Source: Myxococcales bacterium (GTDB lineage: Bacteria; Myxococcota_A; Polyangia; GCA-2747355). From it: 62,471 nucleotides of DNA. Positions within the stretch are counted from its first letter, which is position 1, and every line of letters begins with the position of its first letter. The stretch lies in NCBI GenBank assembly GCA_020431405.1, contig JAGQIK010000560.1:1-62471 (forward strand), read 5' to 3'. The position numbers and the translations under genes are program-made. The notes under the pieces were generated by a model that was not told the origin of the DNA, did no database searches, and was given only the letters and a program-made list of their open reading frames with translations. Of this stretch, positions 21,817-32,890 are shown piece by piece.

Positions 21817-22791
21817 ATGCTTTACAAACGTATTAGTAGCCTACTTCTCGCCACGTCTCTTGCCCTCGCGCTGGCCGCCTGCGGCGACAGCACCCCGCCG
21901 GCCGGCGACCTGCCGCCCTCCGGAGGCGACAGCACCGTCGACGGCAGCACGCCCAACCCAGACCTCACCAGCGATGGCGTCGCGCCCGACGGTCCGCAGG
22001 ACGGCACGCCCGGCGACACCACCAGCGATGGCATCGCACCCGACATCTCGGCCGACGGCCCGCCGCTGCCCGACACCGCCGGCGCCACGCCCACGGCGTT
22101 TCGCGTCAACACGCTCAGCCTCGCCGACCCGCACATCTATCTCGGCTGCGCCATCGACCTGTCGTCGACGGTCGACGGCTTGATCTCCGATCAGATCACC
22201 AAGGACGGCGACGCCGACAACCTGCTCGATCTGAGCCTGTTGATCGTGTTCCGCCCGCTCTCGCAGGGCACGGCGATGGGCACGGTCGAGCTCGCGCAGG
22301 GCGACTGCGCGCCGCCGCACCCGCCGAGCAGCTGCTCGCGCACGCTCGCCACGCAGCCCGCGCTCGGCATCTCGACGTACAACAACCAAACCACCGGCAT
22401 GTGCCTCACGCGCACGCACAACGGCGTCAACGTCTCGCGCCACAACGCGGGCGAGACCTCGGCGCCTTGCTTCGTCTCGACCGCGCGCTCGGTGACGCTG
22501 CAGCTCGCGGGCATCAGTATCCCGCTGCGCGACCTGCAGATCGCCGGCCGCTACACGGGCAACCCAGCGACCGGCCTCGATCAGGGCCTGCTGCGCGGCT
22601 TCCTCAGCAAGACCGCCGCGGCGCAGGTGCTGTTGCCGGCCACGCTGCCGCTGGTCGGCGGCATGCCGCTTTCGTCGATCCTCTGCGACTCGGGCACCAA
22701 CGACGACACCGACACGCACCCCACTTTCGGCGCCGGCTGGTGGTTCTTCATCAACTACACGGCCAGCCAAGTGACGTACACCGAGCAGTAG
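21817..22791 (+). CDS. Hypothetical lipoprotein
   Basis: A 324-residue predicted lipoprotein: lipobox LALAAC near residue 21, then a long Asp/Gly/Pro/Thr linker to about residue 85 with repeated DGxxPD units, then a globular part. The globular part contains LSLLIVFRPLSQGTAMG, a Cys-rich segment (DCAPPHPPSSCSRT), NNQTTGMCLTRTHNGVN and SILCDSGTNDDTDTHPTFG. The cysteines probably form disulfides. No known domain is recognised. A hairpin at 22836-22862 probably ends the transcript. Confidence 0.82.
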   Translation: MLYKRISSLLLATSLALALAACGDSTPPAGDLPPSGGDSTVDGSTPNPDLTSDGVAPDGPQDGTPGDTTSDGIAPDISADGPPLPDTAGATPTAFRVNTLSLADPHIYLGCAIDLSSTVDGLISDQITKDGDADNLLDLSLLIVFRPLSQGTAMGTVELAQGDCAPPHPPSSCSRTLATQPALGISTYNNQTTGMCLTRTHNGVNVSRHNAGETSAPCFVSTARSVTLQLAGISIPLRDLQIAGRYTGNPATGLDQGLLRGFLSKTAAAQVLLPATLPLVGGMPLSSILCDSGTNDDTDTHPTFGAGWWFFINYTASQVTYTEQ

Positions 22792-22835
22792 CACCGCGAC
22801 GTAACAGATCTGCAGCGGCAACCGGGACGGTCTAC

Positions 22836-22862
22836 GCCACCCTTGACCGACGTCAGGGTGGC
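22836..22862 (+). terminator. Stem-loop, probable transcription terminator without U-tract
   Basis: The arms GCCACCCTTGAC and GTCAGGGTGGC pair over 11 bp with one bulged T and a 4-nt loop. It lies 45 nt after the stop of the lipoprotein at 21817-22791. There is no T-run. Confidence 0.5.
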
Positions 22863-22929
22863 GCGCCGCGCAAGTAGATGTAATCGCGCATCCCGCATTT
22901 GGCGCCGTGCTTGCTAGCGCTTGGCTAGC

Positions 22930-24750
22930 ATGAAGACCGCCGCCCCACTCCTGCTGGCCCTCAGCTGTGCGCTCGCCGCCTGCGGCGACGCCTCCCCCAC
23001 CAACGGCGATACCTCGGCCCCCGGTCTCGAGACCGGCACCACGCCGGGGCGCGACGCCGCCCCCTCCGACGCCCCGGTCGCGCCAGGCGACGATAGCGCT
23101 CCCACCGAGGGTGGCGCGCCCGCGGGCGACTCCAACCCCCCCGGCCCCGACCTGCCGCCGCCGCCGAGCTGCGCCGACGAGTGCTTCGTCGGCCAGACGC
23201 GAAGCAGCGGCAGCACCACGCAGACATGCGCGCTGTACTCGGACACGTCCAAGGCGTTCATCGCGCTCGGCGGCTCGCTGCGCGATCGCGCGCGCCGCCA
23301 CGAAGGCTGGATGCGTCGCTTCCACCTGCCCAACGGCTACGTCGCCGAGGCGTTTTACGCGGACAGCAACCACGACAAGGTCGTCACCTACGGTGGCTAC
23401 AGCGACGCGGCGATCTGGACCGGTACCTACCTCGCCGCCGAAGCGCTGCGCTATCAGGTCACGCGCTCGTCCGACGCGCTGGCCAACGTCAAACGCCTCG
23501 TGGCCAAGATCGACGAGCTGTTCGAGCTCACCGGACACCCTGGCTACATGGCGCGCTTCTGGGCGCCGACGCAGAGCGGCGACGCGGCCATCGACGGCCT
23601 CTATAACGCGAGCAACGGACGCCATCACGCGGCGAGCTACAAAGGGCAGCCGATGTTCTGGGACGGCAACACCAGCCGCGATCAGTACCAGGGCGTGTGG
23701 CTCGGCTGGTCGTACGCCTATCAGGCCCTCGCCAGCGCGCCGGCCGAGCGCGAGCTGATCCGCAAGCGCGCCGTCGCGATCGTCGAGGAGCTGATGAAGG
23801 TGCGCAAGCAGGTGCCGGTGACGTTGCGCTTCAAGCTGGGCGGGTCGTGGCAGGAGCTGCCGCTCAAGCTCGACATGCAGTACGCGATCATGAACCCCAC
23901 CGAGTACAAGAACGGCGGCCCCTTCATCGAGGTCGGCTCGTCGTCGGGCGGCGGCGGCGACTTCGAATCTTCGACCATGACGGGGCTGCGCGAGTTCATC
24001 CCCGACCTCGCCGCCGTGCTCAAGCAGGTGCCGATCCTCGGCGCGCTGGTGCCCGCCTCGCTGCCGCGCTCGGGCAGCGCACTGATGACGGCGTCGATCT
24101 TTCGCATCGCGCTGCAGGTCACCGACGGCGTGGCCGGCTACGCCGCGCGGCGCGCCGCGATCAAGAGCTTCTACGACAGCCACATCGCGGGCTGGCAGAC
24201 GCTGGCCAAGCAGTACGTGCAGCTCAACGACGCGGGTCAGTGCTGGAAGTCCTACTACGCCTTCAACATCGCCTTCGAGCCGCTGCTCACGTTGCTGCAG
24301 CTCGAGCGCGGCAACGCGGCGGCACACGCGACGTGGGCGCGCGACGTGCTCGGCGCCAAGATGTGGCCCTACGTTAAGGACCACAAGAACGTGTTCTTCG
24401 GCTACATCGCGGCCACGCACGGCAGCGGCCTCGTCAGCGCGGCGCAGCTAGCCGAGCTCAACAAGCAGCTCGGCCAGTTCCCCGAGCCGCCGAAGATCGC
24501 GCGCGCCGTCAACAACGCCGGCAAGTACCCGATGAACAGCAAGTGCGCCGGGCAGACGGCCGTCGCCGTCGACGTGGCCGACCGCGTGATGAGCGACTTC
24601 ATCTGGCAGCGCGATCCCTTCGGCGCCAGCGCCGGCGGCGACCCGCGGCGCGGGTACCCGGGCGTCGACTATCTGATGGCCTACTGGCTTGGCCGCCGCG
24701 ATGGTCACCTCGCCGACGACAACGCAGGCACCTGCTTGCGCTTCAAATAG
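22930..24750 (+). CDS. Hypothetical lipoprotein, alpha/alpha-barrel-like
   Basis: A 606-residue predicted lipoprotein (lipobox ALAAC near residue 18, acidic Pro/Ala linker to about residue 78, then PSCADEC). The mature domain reads like an alpha/alpha six-hairpin barrel: YGGYSDAAIWTGTYLAAEAL, SSDALANVKRLVAKIDELFE, WLGWSYAYQALASA, KSYYAFNIAFEPLLTLLQ. This fold is common in glycosidases, lyases and isomerases, but I see no diagnostic catalytic motif. It has two Cys near the C-terminus. ATG 22930 is preferred over TTG 22921. Function unknown. Confidence 0.8.
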   Translation: MKTAAPLLLALSCALAACGDASPTNGDTSAPGLETGTTPGRDAAPSDAPVAPGDDSAPTEGGAPAGDSNPPGPDLPPPPSCADECFVGQTRSSGSTTQTCALYSDTSKAFIALGGSLRDRARRHEGWMRRFHLPNGYVAEAFYADSNHDKVVTYGGYSDAAIWTGTYLAAEALRYQVTRSSDALANVKRLVAKIDELFELTGHPGYMARFWAPTQSGDAAIDGLYNASNGRHHAASYKGQPMFWDGNTSRDQYQGVWLGWSYAYQALASAPAERELIRKRAVAIVEELMKVRKQVPVTLRFKLGGSWQELPLKLDMQYAIMNPTEYKNGGPFIEVGSSSGGGGDFESSTMTGLREFIPDLAAVLKQVPILGALVPASLPRSGSALMTASIFRIALQVTDGVAGYAARRAAIKSFYDSHIAGWQTLAKQYVQLNDAGQCWKSYYAFNIAFEPLLTLLQLERGNAAAHATWARDVLGAKMWPYVKDHKNVFFGYIAATHGSGLVSAAQLAELNKQLGQFPEPPKIARAVNNAGKYPMNSKCAGQTAVAVDVADRVMSDFIWQRDPFGASAGGDPRRGYPGVDYLMAYWLGRRDGHLADDNAGTCLRFK

Positions 24751-24776
24751 CGCGGGCAAGCGACGGCGGGCCGGGC

Positions 24777-24840
24777 GGGGAAAACCCGCTAAACTTCCCG
24801 TAGGCATTTACACATCGGGGAAAACGACTTAGGTTTCCCG
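24777..24840. promoter_or_regulatory. Twin 24-bp imperfect repeats upstream of FtsH-like gene
   Basis: Two related 24-bp sites, 24777-24800 and 24817-24840, start exactly 40 bp apart. Both begin GGGGAAAAC and end TTCCCG, with a conserved CTxA near the centre. They lie 48 bp or more before the ATG at 24888. They look like paired binding sites for a dimeric regulator. The left part can also fold as a GCGGG-GAAAA-CCCGC hairpin that might terminate the upstream gene. Confidence 0.45.
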
Positions 24841-24887
24841 CGACGCAGGGCTCGCCCCGCCAAAATGCCAATGAATCCATCGCTGTT

Positions 24888-26507
<1,620 letters not shown>

Positions 26508-26560
26508 CGCGACTGGCGGCGACATGAACGCCCGCGGCGAGCGCGACAACAGAGCGGGCC

Positions 26561-27811
26561 ATGACCACACGCACGCTTCTCACGCGCCTCGCTCTCGCCG
26601 CGTTGTTGTTGGTCTGCGGCTGCGATAGCAAAAGCTCTAGCTCCACCGACGGCTCGACGCCCGACGCGCGCGGCGGCGACGCCGCGAACAGTGACGTCGC
26701 TCACGCGGACGGCGGTGGCGGCACGGACGGTGCGCCCACCGATGGGCCGGCGGCCGATATCGCCACGGCGCCGGTCAACTGGACCATCGCCGCCGAGATC
26801 AGCACCGACGTCGGCTGGGAAAACGGCATGCTGGCCACGCATCCGACGCAGCCGAGCACCATCGCGGTCAAGCGCGAGGTCTCGCCCTTCGAGCCCGACA
26901 TCGTGGTGATGGTCAGCCCCGATCTGGGCAAAAGCCGCACGCCGGCGACGGTCAAGACCTACGCCAATCCAGGGCCCGGCCACTACGACATGCCCTACGG
27001 CTTCGGCTTCGATCCGGCCGATGGCAGCCGGCTGGCGCTGCTGACCATGATGCCGCCGAGCAACCCGAACAACCCTGGCCCCGAGCCCGAATGGGACACG
27101 CTGGTCTTCGCCACCTCGAGCGACAGCGGCGCGAGCTTCGACGTCGCCGACCTGCGCACCAACCCGTGGCCGCCCGACGGCATGAAGCTGGTCGGCGGCA
27201 AGGCGCCGCGGCTGGCGATCCGCTCGCAGCACGTGCTCTACGTCTCGGGCGACCAAGGCACGACCCTCGATACCGTCTTCGACGACAGCAAGCAGTGTCT
27301 CGCTCACGGCGACTTCGCCGTCAGCCCCGTCGACGAGCCGCTGACGTTCCTGATGGCCTGCAACGACAAGCTGCTGCGCTGCGAGCTCGCCAAAGGCGCG
27401 ACCAAGCCAGCCTGCGCCGCGGCGACGCTGCCGTCGGGCTTCATCGCCGAGCGCGTCGAGTTCGCGCCCAACGATCCGCAGCGCGTGATCGCCGCCAGCG
27501 ACGGCCTCGCCTACTCCACCGACGGCGGCAAGACGTTCCAAAGCGCCAACCTCGGCACCACCGGCCTTCACCACGTGCGCAAGATCGTCTTCGACGCGCG
27601 CCCCGGCCAGACCACCGTCTACGTCCACATCCCAGCCAACAACAAGGTCTACCGCTCGCTCGACGGCGGCCGCACCTATCAAGACGTCACGCCGCCGACC
27701 ACGCTCAAGCCGCCCATCGGCACCTACGCGCGCGACATCGCCGTCGCCGCCGACGGCGCGCTCGTCGCCCTCGGCCACCCCGGCGTCCTTCGTCTCGCGC
27801 CACCTCCCTAG
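26561..27811 (+). CDS. BNR/sortilin-type beta-propeller lipoprotein
   Basis: A 416-residue predicted lipoprotein (lipobox LVCGC, Ser/Asp/Gly linker to about residue 65). The rest is a seven- or eight-bladed propeller of the exo-alpha-sialidase/VPS10 type. Asp-box-like repeats include SSDSGASFDVAD, YSTDGGKTFQSANL and RSLDGGRTYQDVT, and SPDLGKS fits the same pattern. Such proteins bind ligands or polysaccharides at the surface; no catalytic sialidase triad is evident. It lies 53 bp after the FtsH-like gene and may be cotranscribed or separate. Confidence 0.85.
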   Translation: MTTRTLLTRLALAALLLVCGCDSKSSSSTDGSTPDARGGDAANSDVAHADGGGGTDGAPTDGPAADIATAPVNWTIAAEISTDVGWENGMLATHPTQPSTIAVKREVSPFEPDIVVMVSPDLGKSRTPATVKTYANPGPGHYDMPYGFGFDPADGSRLALLTMMPPSNPNNPGPEPEWDTLVFATSSDSGASFDVADLRTNPWPPDGMKLVGGKAPRLAIRSQHVLYVSGDQGTTLDTVFDDSKQCLAHGDFAVSPVDEPLTFLMACNDKLLRCELAKGATKPACAAATLPSGFIAERVEFAPNDPQRVIAASDGLAYSTDGGKTFQSANLGTTGLHHVRKIVFDARPGQTTVYVHIPANNKVYRSLDGGRTYQDVTPPTTLKPPIGTYARDIAVAADGALVALGHPGVLRLAPPP

Positions 27812-27827
27812 GAAAAAACAACCGGGG

Positions 27828-27833
27828 TAGAGT
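27828..27833 (+). promoter_or_regulatory. Putative -10 (TAGAGT) for FAD-GcvT dehydrogenase
   Basis: TAGAGT, six nucleotides, then ATG 27840. There is no ribosome site, so the mRNA is probably leaderless. Confidence 0.45.
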
Positions 27834-27839
27834 CGGCGC

Positions 27840-30299
27840 ATGACTGACCTGCCTCAGAGCGCCCGCGTCGTCGTCGTTGGCGGCGGCATCATCGGCTGCT
27901 CCGTCGCCTACCACCTCGGCCACCTCGGCGAGCGCGACGTGCTCGTGCTCGAGCGCGACCAGCTCACGTCGGGGACGACGTGGCACGCCGCCGGCCTGAT
28001 GACGACCTTCGGCTCCACCTCGGAGACCGCGGTCAAGATGCGCATGTACACGCGCGAGCTCTACGCGCGCCTCGAAGCGGAGACCGAGCTCTCCACCGGC
28101 TTCGATCGCCTCGGCTTCATCGAGCTCGCCGCCGACGCTGACCGTCTCGAAGAGTATCGACGCGTCGCCGCGTTCAACCGGCTGATGGAAAACCCGGTCG
28201 AAGAGATCTCGGCGGCCGAGTGCAAGCGCCTCTTTCCGCTCGCCGAGGTCGACGACGTGCTGGCCGGCTTCTACCTGCCGCAGGACGGCCGCGTGAATCC
28301 GGTCGACGCGACGATGGCGCTGGCCAAGGGCGCGCGCCAGCAGGGCGTGCGCTTCGCCTCCGGCGTCTCGCTGACGGGCGTCGTCGCCACCAACGGCCGC
28401 GTCAGCGCGGTGCAGACAGACCAGGGCGAGATCGCCTGCGAGGTGCTCGTCAACTGCGCCGGCATGTGGGCGCGGCAGCTCGGCGCGCGCTCGGGCGTGA
28501 CGATCCCCAACCAGGCTGCCGAGCACTACTACCTCATCACCGAGCCCATCGACGGCGTGACGCGCGAGCTGCCGATCATCGAAGACCCGTCGTCGCACGG
28601 CTACTACCGCGAGGAAGGCGGCGGCCTGATGATCGGCCTCTTCGAGCCGGTGTGCGCGCCGTGGAAGGTCGAAGGCATCCCCGCAGACTTTTCCTTCGGC
28701 GAGATCCCGCCCGACTGGGACCGCATGATGCCGTTTCTCGAGACCGCCATGAATCGCGTGCCGGTCACGCGCGAAGCCGGCATCAAGAAGTTCTTCTGCG
28801 GGCCCGAGAGCTTCACACCCGACATGGGGCCGGCCTTCGGCGAGGCGCCGGAGCTTCGCAACTACTTCGTCTGCGCCGGCATGAACTCGGTGGGCATCAT
28901 CACCGGCGGCGGGCTCGGCCAGGCGCTGGCGCAATGGATCGTCAGCGGCGACCCCGGCGTCGACATCACGCCGATCAACATCGACCGCTTCCACCCCTAC
29001 CAGTGCAACCCCGAGTACCTGCAGACGCGCGTGGTCGAGACGCTCGGGTTGGTCTACGCCTGCCACTACCCGACGCGCTCGCCCAAGACGGCACGCGGCG
29101 CGCGGCGCTCGCCGTTTCACGATCGGCTCGCCGCGCGCGGCGCCTACTTCAAAGACGTCAGCGGCTGGGAGTCACCGGACTGGTACGCGCCCGAGGGACG
29201 CGAGGCCAAGATCGAAAAGCTCTCCTGGGGGCGGCAGCACTGGTTCGACTACTGGCGCGCCGAGCACGAAGCCTGCCGCGAGGGCGTGATCGCGATGGAC
29301 ATGTCGTTCATGTCCAAGTTCTCGGTGGTCGGCCGCGACGCGGGCAAGGTGCTCGACCACATCTCGGCCAACAGCGTCGATGGCCCGTACGAGACGATCA
29401 CTTATACGCAGTGGCTCAACGAGGGCGGCAAGCTCGAAGCTGACCTCACCGTGATGAAGCTCGCGCCCGAGCGTTACATGGTCGTCGCCACCGACACCAT
29501 GCACCGTCACGTCGAGACGTGGCTCGCGCGTCATATCCCGGCCGACGCGCACTGCTTCGCCTCCGACGTCACCAACCGCTTCGGCCAGCTCAACCTGCAG
29601 GGCCCGCGCTCGCGCGAGCTACTCGCCACGCTGACCAGCGCCGACCTCGGCGACGAGGCCTTCCCGTTTCGTACGGCGCGCGAGATCGACATCGGCTTCG
29701 CGCGCGTTTTGTGCGTACGCATCACCTACGTCGGCGAGCTCGGCTACGAGCTCTACATCCCCGCCGAGCACGCCGTGCACGTCTACGACCGCATCGTCGA
29801 GGCAGGCGCCGCGGTCGGGCTGCGGCACGCCGGCCTCAAGGCGCTCTCGAGCCTGCGCATGGAGAAGGCCTACCGCGACTACGGTCACGACATCGACAAC
29901 ACCGACGACCCCTTCGAGGTTGGCCTCGGCTTCGCCGTCGATCTCGACAAGGCCGACTTCATCGGCAAGGCGCCTTGTCTCGAGAAGAAGGCGCAAGGCC
30001 CGGCGTACGATCGGCGCCTGCTGCAGATCCTCGTCAAAGACCCCGAGCCGCTGCTCTATCACGGCGAGGTGATCTACCGCGATGGCGTCGCCGTCGGCTA
30101 CAACCGCGTCGGCTCCTACGGCTTCACCGTCGGCGGCGCGGTGGGCCTGGCGATGATCGAAGCCGGCGAGCCCGTCGACCGCGCCTACATGAAGAACGGC
30201 AGCTGGGAGATCGACATCGCCGGCACGCGCTATCCGCTGAAGGTCGGATTGCCCGCGCGCCCGTTCTACGACCCCAAGATGAAACGCATCAAAGGCTAG
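27840..30299 (+). CDS. FAD-dependent dehydrogenase with GcvT domain (dimethylglycine/sarcosine dehydrogenase-like)
   Basis: An 819-residue two-domain enzyme. The N-terminal FAD domain begins RVVVVGGGIIGCSVAYHL (Rossmann dinucleotide site) and has SGTTWHAAGLM, where the His corresponds to the residue that carries FAD covalently in dimethylglycine dehydrogenase. The FAD-domain end is near GMNSVGIITGGGLGQAL. The C-terminal half is a GcvT/aminomethyltransferase-like folate domain (FGQLNLQGPRSRELL, ITYVGELGYELYIP). Family members oxidatively demethylate dimethylglycine, sarcosine or related N-methyl amines and pass the one-carbon unit to tetrahydrofolate. The exact substrate is uncertain. No electron-transfer flavoprotein gene is nearby. 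Confidence 0.94.
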   Translation: MTDLPQSARVVVVGGGIIGCSVAYHLGHLGERDVLVLERDQLTSGTTWHAAGLMTTFGSTSETAVKMRMYTRELYARLEAETELSTGFDRLGFIELAADADRLEEYRRVAAFNRLMENPVEEISAAECKRLFPLAEVDDVLAGFYLPQDGRVNPVDATMALAKGARQQGVRFASGVSLTGVVATNGRVSAVQTDQGEIACEVLVNCAGMWARQLGARSGVTIPNQAAEHYYLITEPIDGVTRELPIIEDPSSHGYYREEGGGLMIGLFEPVCAPWKVEGIPADFSFGEIPPDWDRMMPFLETAMNRVPVTREAGIKKFFCGPESFTPDMGPAFGEAPELRNYFVCAGMNSVGIITGGGLGQALAQWIVSGDPGVDITPINIDRFHPYQCNPEYLQTRVVETLGLVYACHYPTRSPKTARGARRSPFHDRLAARGAYFKDVSGWESPDWYAPEGREAKIEKLSWGRQHWFDYWRAEHEACREGVIAMDMSFMSKFSVVGRDAGKVLDHISANSVDGPYETITYTQWLNEGGKLEADLTVMKLAPERYMVVATDTMHRHVETWLARHIPADAHCFASDVTNRFGQLNLQGPRSRELLATLTSADLGDEAFPFRTAREIDIGFARVLCVRITYVGELGYELYIPAEHAVHVYDRIVEAGAAVGLRHAGLKALSSLRMEKAYRDYGHDIDNTDDPFEVGLGFAVDLDKADFIGKAPCLEKKAQGPAYDRRLLQILVKDPEPLLYHGEVIYRDGVAVGYNRVGSYGFTVGGAVGLAMIEAGEPVDRAYMKNGSWEIDIAGTRYPLKVGLPARPFYDPKMKRIKG

Positions 30300-30314
30300 T
30301 AGGACGCTGGGCCT

Positions 30315-30791
30315 ATGCCGCCGAAAGCGATAGGCGTGCTGGCGATCGTCTTCGGTGCTTTGGCGCTGCCCGGCACGGTCGTCTGCGCCTACGTTGTCGA
30401 CAACGCCACCACCTGCGCGAAGAAGCCACGCCACGACGCCCGGCGCGACCAGGGCGTAGACCGCTGCAGAAGACGAAGGGCCGTGGCAGAGAAGTGGGCC
30501 ACCTCGATCGGCGGGGCGTGGGCCGCGTTCGGCGTGCTGCTGTTGCTCAGCGGCGTCGGCCTCGTGCGCCGGAAGCGCTGGGGCGTCGTCGTGGGCTACG
30601 CGTGGGCCATCGGCGCGCTCGGCGCGACCGTGGTCTCGCTGGTGCTGCTGATCAAGGACGGTGACGGCGCAGAGGTCCTCTTCGGGGGGCTGGCGCTCGC
30701 CGTCGCACCGGCGCTGATGCTCGTCGCGCTGACGCGCAGAGGCACGCGTGACGCACTCGACGCAGCCGCGGCGCGGCGGTCGAGGCGCTAG
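30315..30791 (+). CDS. Small membrane protein, four predicted helices
   Basis: A 158-residue hydrophobic protein with about four membrane segments: IGVLAIVFGALALPGTVVCAY broken near its end, WAAFGVLLLLSGVGLV, VVVGYAWAIGALGATVVSLV, and LFGGLALAVAPALMLVAL. A basic, Cys-containing loop follows the first helix. It resembles unknown-function membrane proteins common in myxobacteria. It follows the dehydrogenase gene by 15 bp and may be cotranscribed. Its last 4 bp overlap the end of the convergent kinase gene. Confidence 0.75.
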   Translation: MPPKAIGVLAIVFGALALPGTVVCAYVVDNATTCAKKPRHDARRDQGVDRCRRRRAVAEKWATSIGGAWAAFGVLLLLSGVGLVRRKRWGVVVGYAWAIGALGATVVSLVLLIKDGDGAEVLFGGLALAVAPALMLVALTRRGTRDALDAAAARRSRR

Positions 30792-32890
30792 TCAACGAGA
30801 TCGTTGTAGGCCGACGTCTTCACCGCCGAAAAACCGGTGATGGTGAAAGGGTAGACCTCCGACACGGTGCGACCGCGCTTGACGGTGAAGCCGAGCAGCG
30901 CGCGGCGCAGGCGGCTGGTCAGCGACGCGGAGAGCTTCGGCGAGGCGGCGACGACGTCAGAAGGGACCGCGCCGGTGATGGCCAGCACCTGTAGCGTCGC
31001 GCGAGAGATGCCAAGGCGATCGGCGCGCAGGTAGGCCTCGGAGAACACCGCGCCGAGATCGCATCGGCCCGCGACCAGGTCGCGCAGCACCTGCGGGTGC
31101 GTACCCGAGTAGCGCACCGCGCTGAACGACTTGTCGGGATCGATCCCACGCGCGCGCAGGAAGCGTCTCGGCAGCAAATAGCCGCTGGTGGAGCCCTTCT
31201 CGACGTAGCAGACGCGCTTGCCGCGCGCGCTGGCGAGATCGCGCACAGCGCTCGACGCGCGCGCGACCAGATAGCCCTGGCTCGCGCCCTCGTAGCGATG
31301 CGCCGCCAGCGCGCGCACGCGTGCACGTGCGAGGGCGAACTGCAGCGGCGGCAGCGTGGCGAAGTCGAGCTCTCCGCGCAGCAGCGCGCGCCTCAGCGCG
31401 CCGTAGCTCTTCGGCGTGACGACGATGATGCGGCGCCGCAGCACGCGCCGCAGCTGTAGAAGCAGCGGCGCCAGCTCGCGCCGCACCACCTCGGCCTGCA
31501 CCGCCGGAAAGAGGCCGTAGCGCAGCGGCGGCCCGCTGACAGGAGGCAGTGCCGCGCCTCGTGGTTGACGACGCGACGTGGCGGCGACAAAGAAGGCGGC
31601 GACCGCTAGCGCGGCGATGCCCGCGACGGCTCCGACCCGGGCGAGCCACGCGCGGCGCGCGCTCGCAGCTCGCGGCGGTATCGACGCCTCGGCAGACTGC
31701 GCCTCGGCCTCGGCAGGCTGCGCCTCGGCCTCGGCAGGCTGCGCCTCGGTCTGCGCCTCGGCCGCCGTGGGCCGCGGCTCCGCCTGCAGCGTGCGCAGAA
31801 TGTCTGCCACCTCGGCCGCATCCGGACGCGCGTCGGGGTCCTTGTGCAGGCAGCGATCGATCAGCGCCGACAGCGCATCGGGCAGTGGTTCGGGCGCCAC
31901 GCGCGCGATGGGCGGGACGCGCGTGGGGCTCATGACCTCGACCATCAGGCTGCGAACTGTCGGCAGCTCGTCGTAGGGACGATAGCCACAGGCGAGCTGG
32001 TAGAGGATCATGCCGAGCGCCCAGACGTCGGTGGCAGGGCTGACTTGCGTGGCGCGCCACTGCTCGGGCGCCATGTATGTCGGCGTGCCGAAGCAGCCAC
32101 TAGGCGCCACCTCGAGGTCAGCTGCGTCGATGCCGGCGCCCGGCTCGACGGCATCGCCTTCAGCGTGCGGCTCGCGCGCCGCCGTCACCGCGCGCGAGAG
32201 CCCGAAGTCGAGCACGCGCAGACGACCACCGGCGTCGATCATCACGTTGCTCGGCTTGAGGTCGCGGTGCAGAACGCCGCGCCGGTGCGCTTCGGCGAGC
32301 GCCTCGGCGATGGGCATGCCAAGCTGCACCGTGCGCTCGACGCTCGGCGGGCGCCGCGACATCAGCTGCGCGAGCGTCTCGCCGTGCAGATACTCGAGGG
32401 CCATGTAGGGCTGACCCTCGTGCTCGCCCACGGCGTGGATCGCCACGATGTGCGGATGGCTGAAACGCGCCGTCGTGCGCGCCTCCTCCATGAAGCGGTC
32501 GTAGGCCTCGGGCGTCGTCAGAAGCTCCGCCGAGATCAGCTTCAGCGCCACCGAGCGCTCGAGCTTGCTGTCGCGGGCCAGATAGACCTCGCCCATGCCG
32601 CCGCGCCCGATCAACCGCTGCACCACGAAGTTGTCGACGCGCGCGCCCGGCTCGAGCGCTCGGCGACGCCGCCCAGGCGGCCTGCGCGCCACGGATTTGA
32701 TCGTCGGCGGCGCGTCGTCGATGGCGGCAGCGCCCGCTTCGCTCGCCGGCCGCGCGATGACCAGCGCCGCCAGCAGCTGGCGACACGGCTCGCAGGCGTC
32801 GATGTGCTCGTCGAGCGCGCGCACCTCGTCGTCCGAGAGCTGCCCCTCGAGCATGCGCTGCAGCGTGCTGTCGTCGGGGTGCTCCGTCAT
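30788..32890 (-). CDS. Membrane Ser/Thr protein kinase with anti-sigma-type zinc finger and PhnD-like binding domain
   Basis: A 700-residue fusion. Residues 1-45 form a zf-HC2/anti-sigma zinc finger (H29-x3-C33-x2-C36 in HIDACEPC). Residues 88-370 form a complete Hanks-type kinase: glycine loop GRGGMG 95-100, Lys117, HRDLKPSN 208-215, DFG 228-230, APE 274-276. A repetitive AEAQP linker (375-400) leads to one membrane helix (415-437). The C-terminal 245 residues match the PhnD phosphate/phosphonate periplasmic-binding fold (LRYGLFPAVQ, GELDFATLP, KRVCYVEKGSTSGYLLP, GRCDLGAVF). The predicted topology is kinase inside, binding domain in the periplasm. It is divergent from a sigma factor, with 16 bp between starts, so I infer a ligand-gated kinase/sigma circuit. 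Confidence 0.93.
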   Translation of the reverse strand: MTEHPDDSTLQRMLEGQLSDDEVRALDEHIDACEPCRQLLAALVIARPASEAGAAAIDDAPPTIKSVARRPPGRRRRALEPGARVDNFVVQRLIGRGGMGEVYLARDSKLERSVALKLISAELLTTPEAYDRFMEEARTTARFSHPHIVAIHAVGEHEGQPYMALEYLHGETLAQLMSRRPPSVERTVQLGMPIAEALAEAHRRGVLHRDLKPSNVMIDAGGRLRVLDFGLSRAVTAAREPHAEGDAVEPGAGIDAADLEVAPSGCFGTPTYMAPEQWRATQVSPATDVWALGMILYQLACGYRPYDELPTVRSLMVEVMSPTRVPPIARVAPEPLPDALSALIDRCLHKDPDARPDAAEVADILRTLQAEPRPTAAEAQTEAQPAEAEAQPAEAEAQSAEASIPPRAASARRAWLARVGAVAGIAALAVAAFFVAATSRRQPRGAALPPVSGPPLRYGLFPAVQAEVVRRELAPLLLQLRRVLRRRIIVVTPKSYGALRRALLRGELDFATLPPLQFALARARVRALAAHRYEGASQGYLVARASSAVRDLASARGKRVCYVEKGSTSGYLLPRRFLRARGIDPDKSFSAVRYSGTHPQVLRDLVAGRCDLGAVFSEAYLRADRLGISRATLQVLAITGAVPSDVVAASPKLSASLTSRLRRALLGFTVKRGRTVSEVYPFTITGFSAVKTSAYNDLVD
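31687..31760. repeat. Tandem 21-bp-type repeats in kinase linker
   Basis: Short tandem units built on GCCTCGGCAGGCTGC encode the AEAQPAE repeats of the juxtamembrane linker in the Ser/Thr kinase. The copies differ by single bases. Confidence 0.7.

Noticed and set aside
22911-22929. GCTAGC repeated before ATG 22930 as a possible operator or -10
   Set aside because: Two 6-bp copies in a GC-rich sequence are not convincing, and the hexamers end in C, not T.
21841-24420. 859-codon minus-strand frame opposite two lipoproteins
   Set aside because: Covers two plus-strand genes with lipoboxes; Arg/Ala/Val-rich shadow.
31687-31760. Short tandem repeats resembling a CRISPR array
   Set aside because: They are in frame, have no unique spacers, and encode the AEAQP linker of the kinase.
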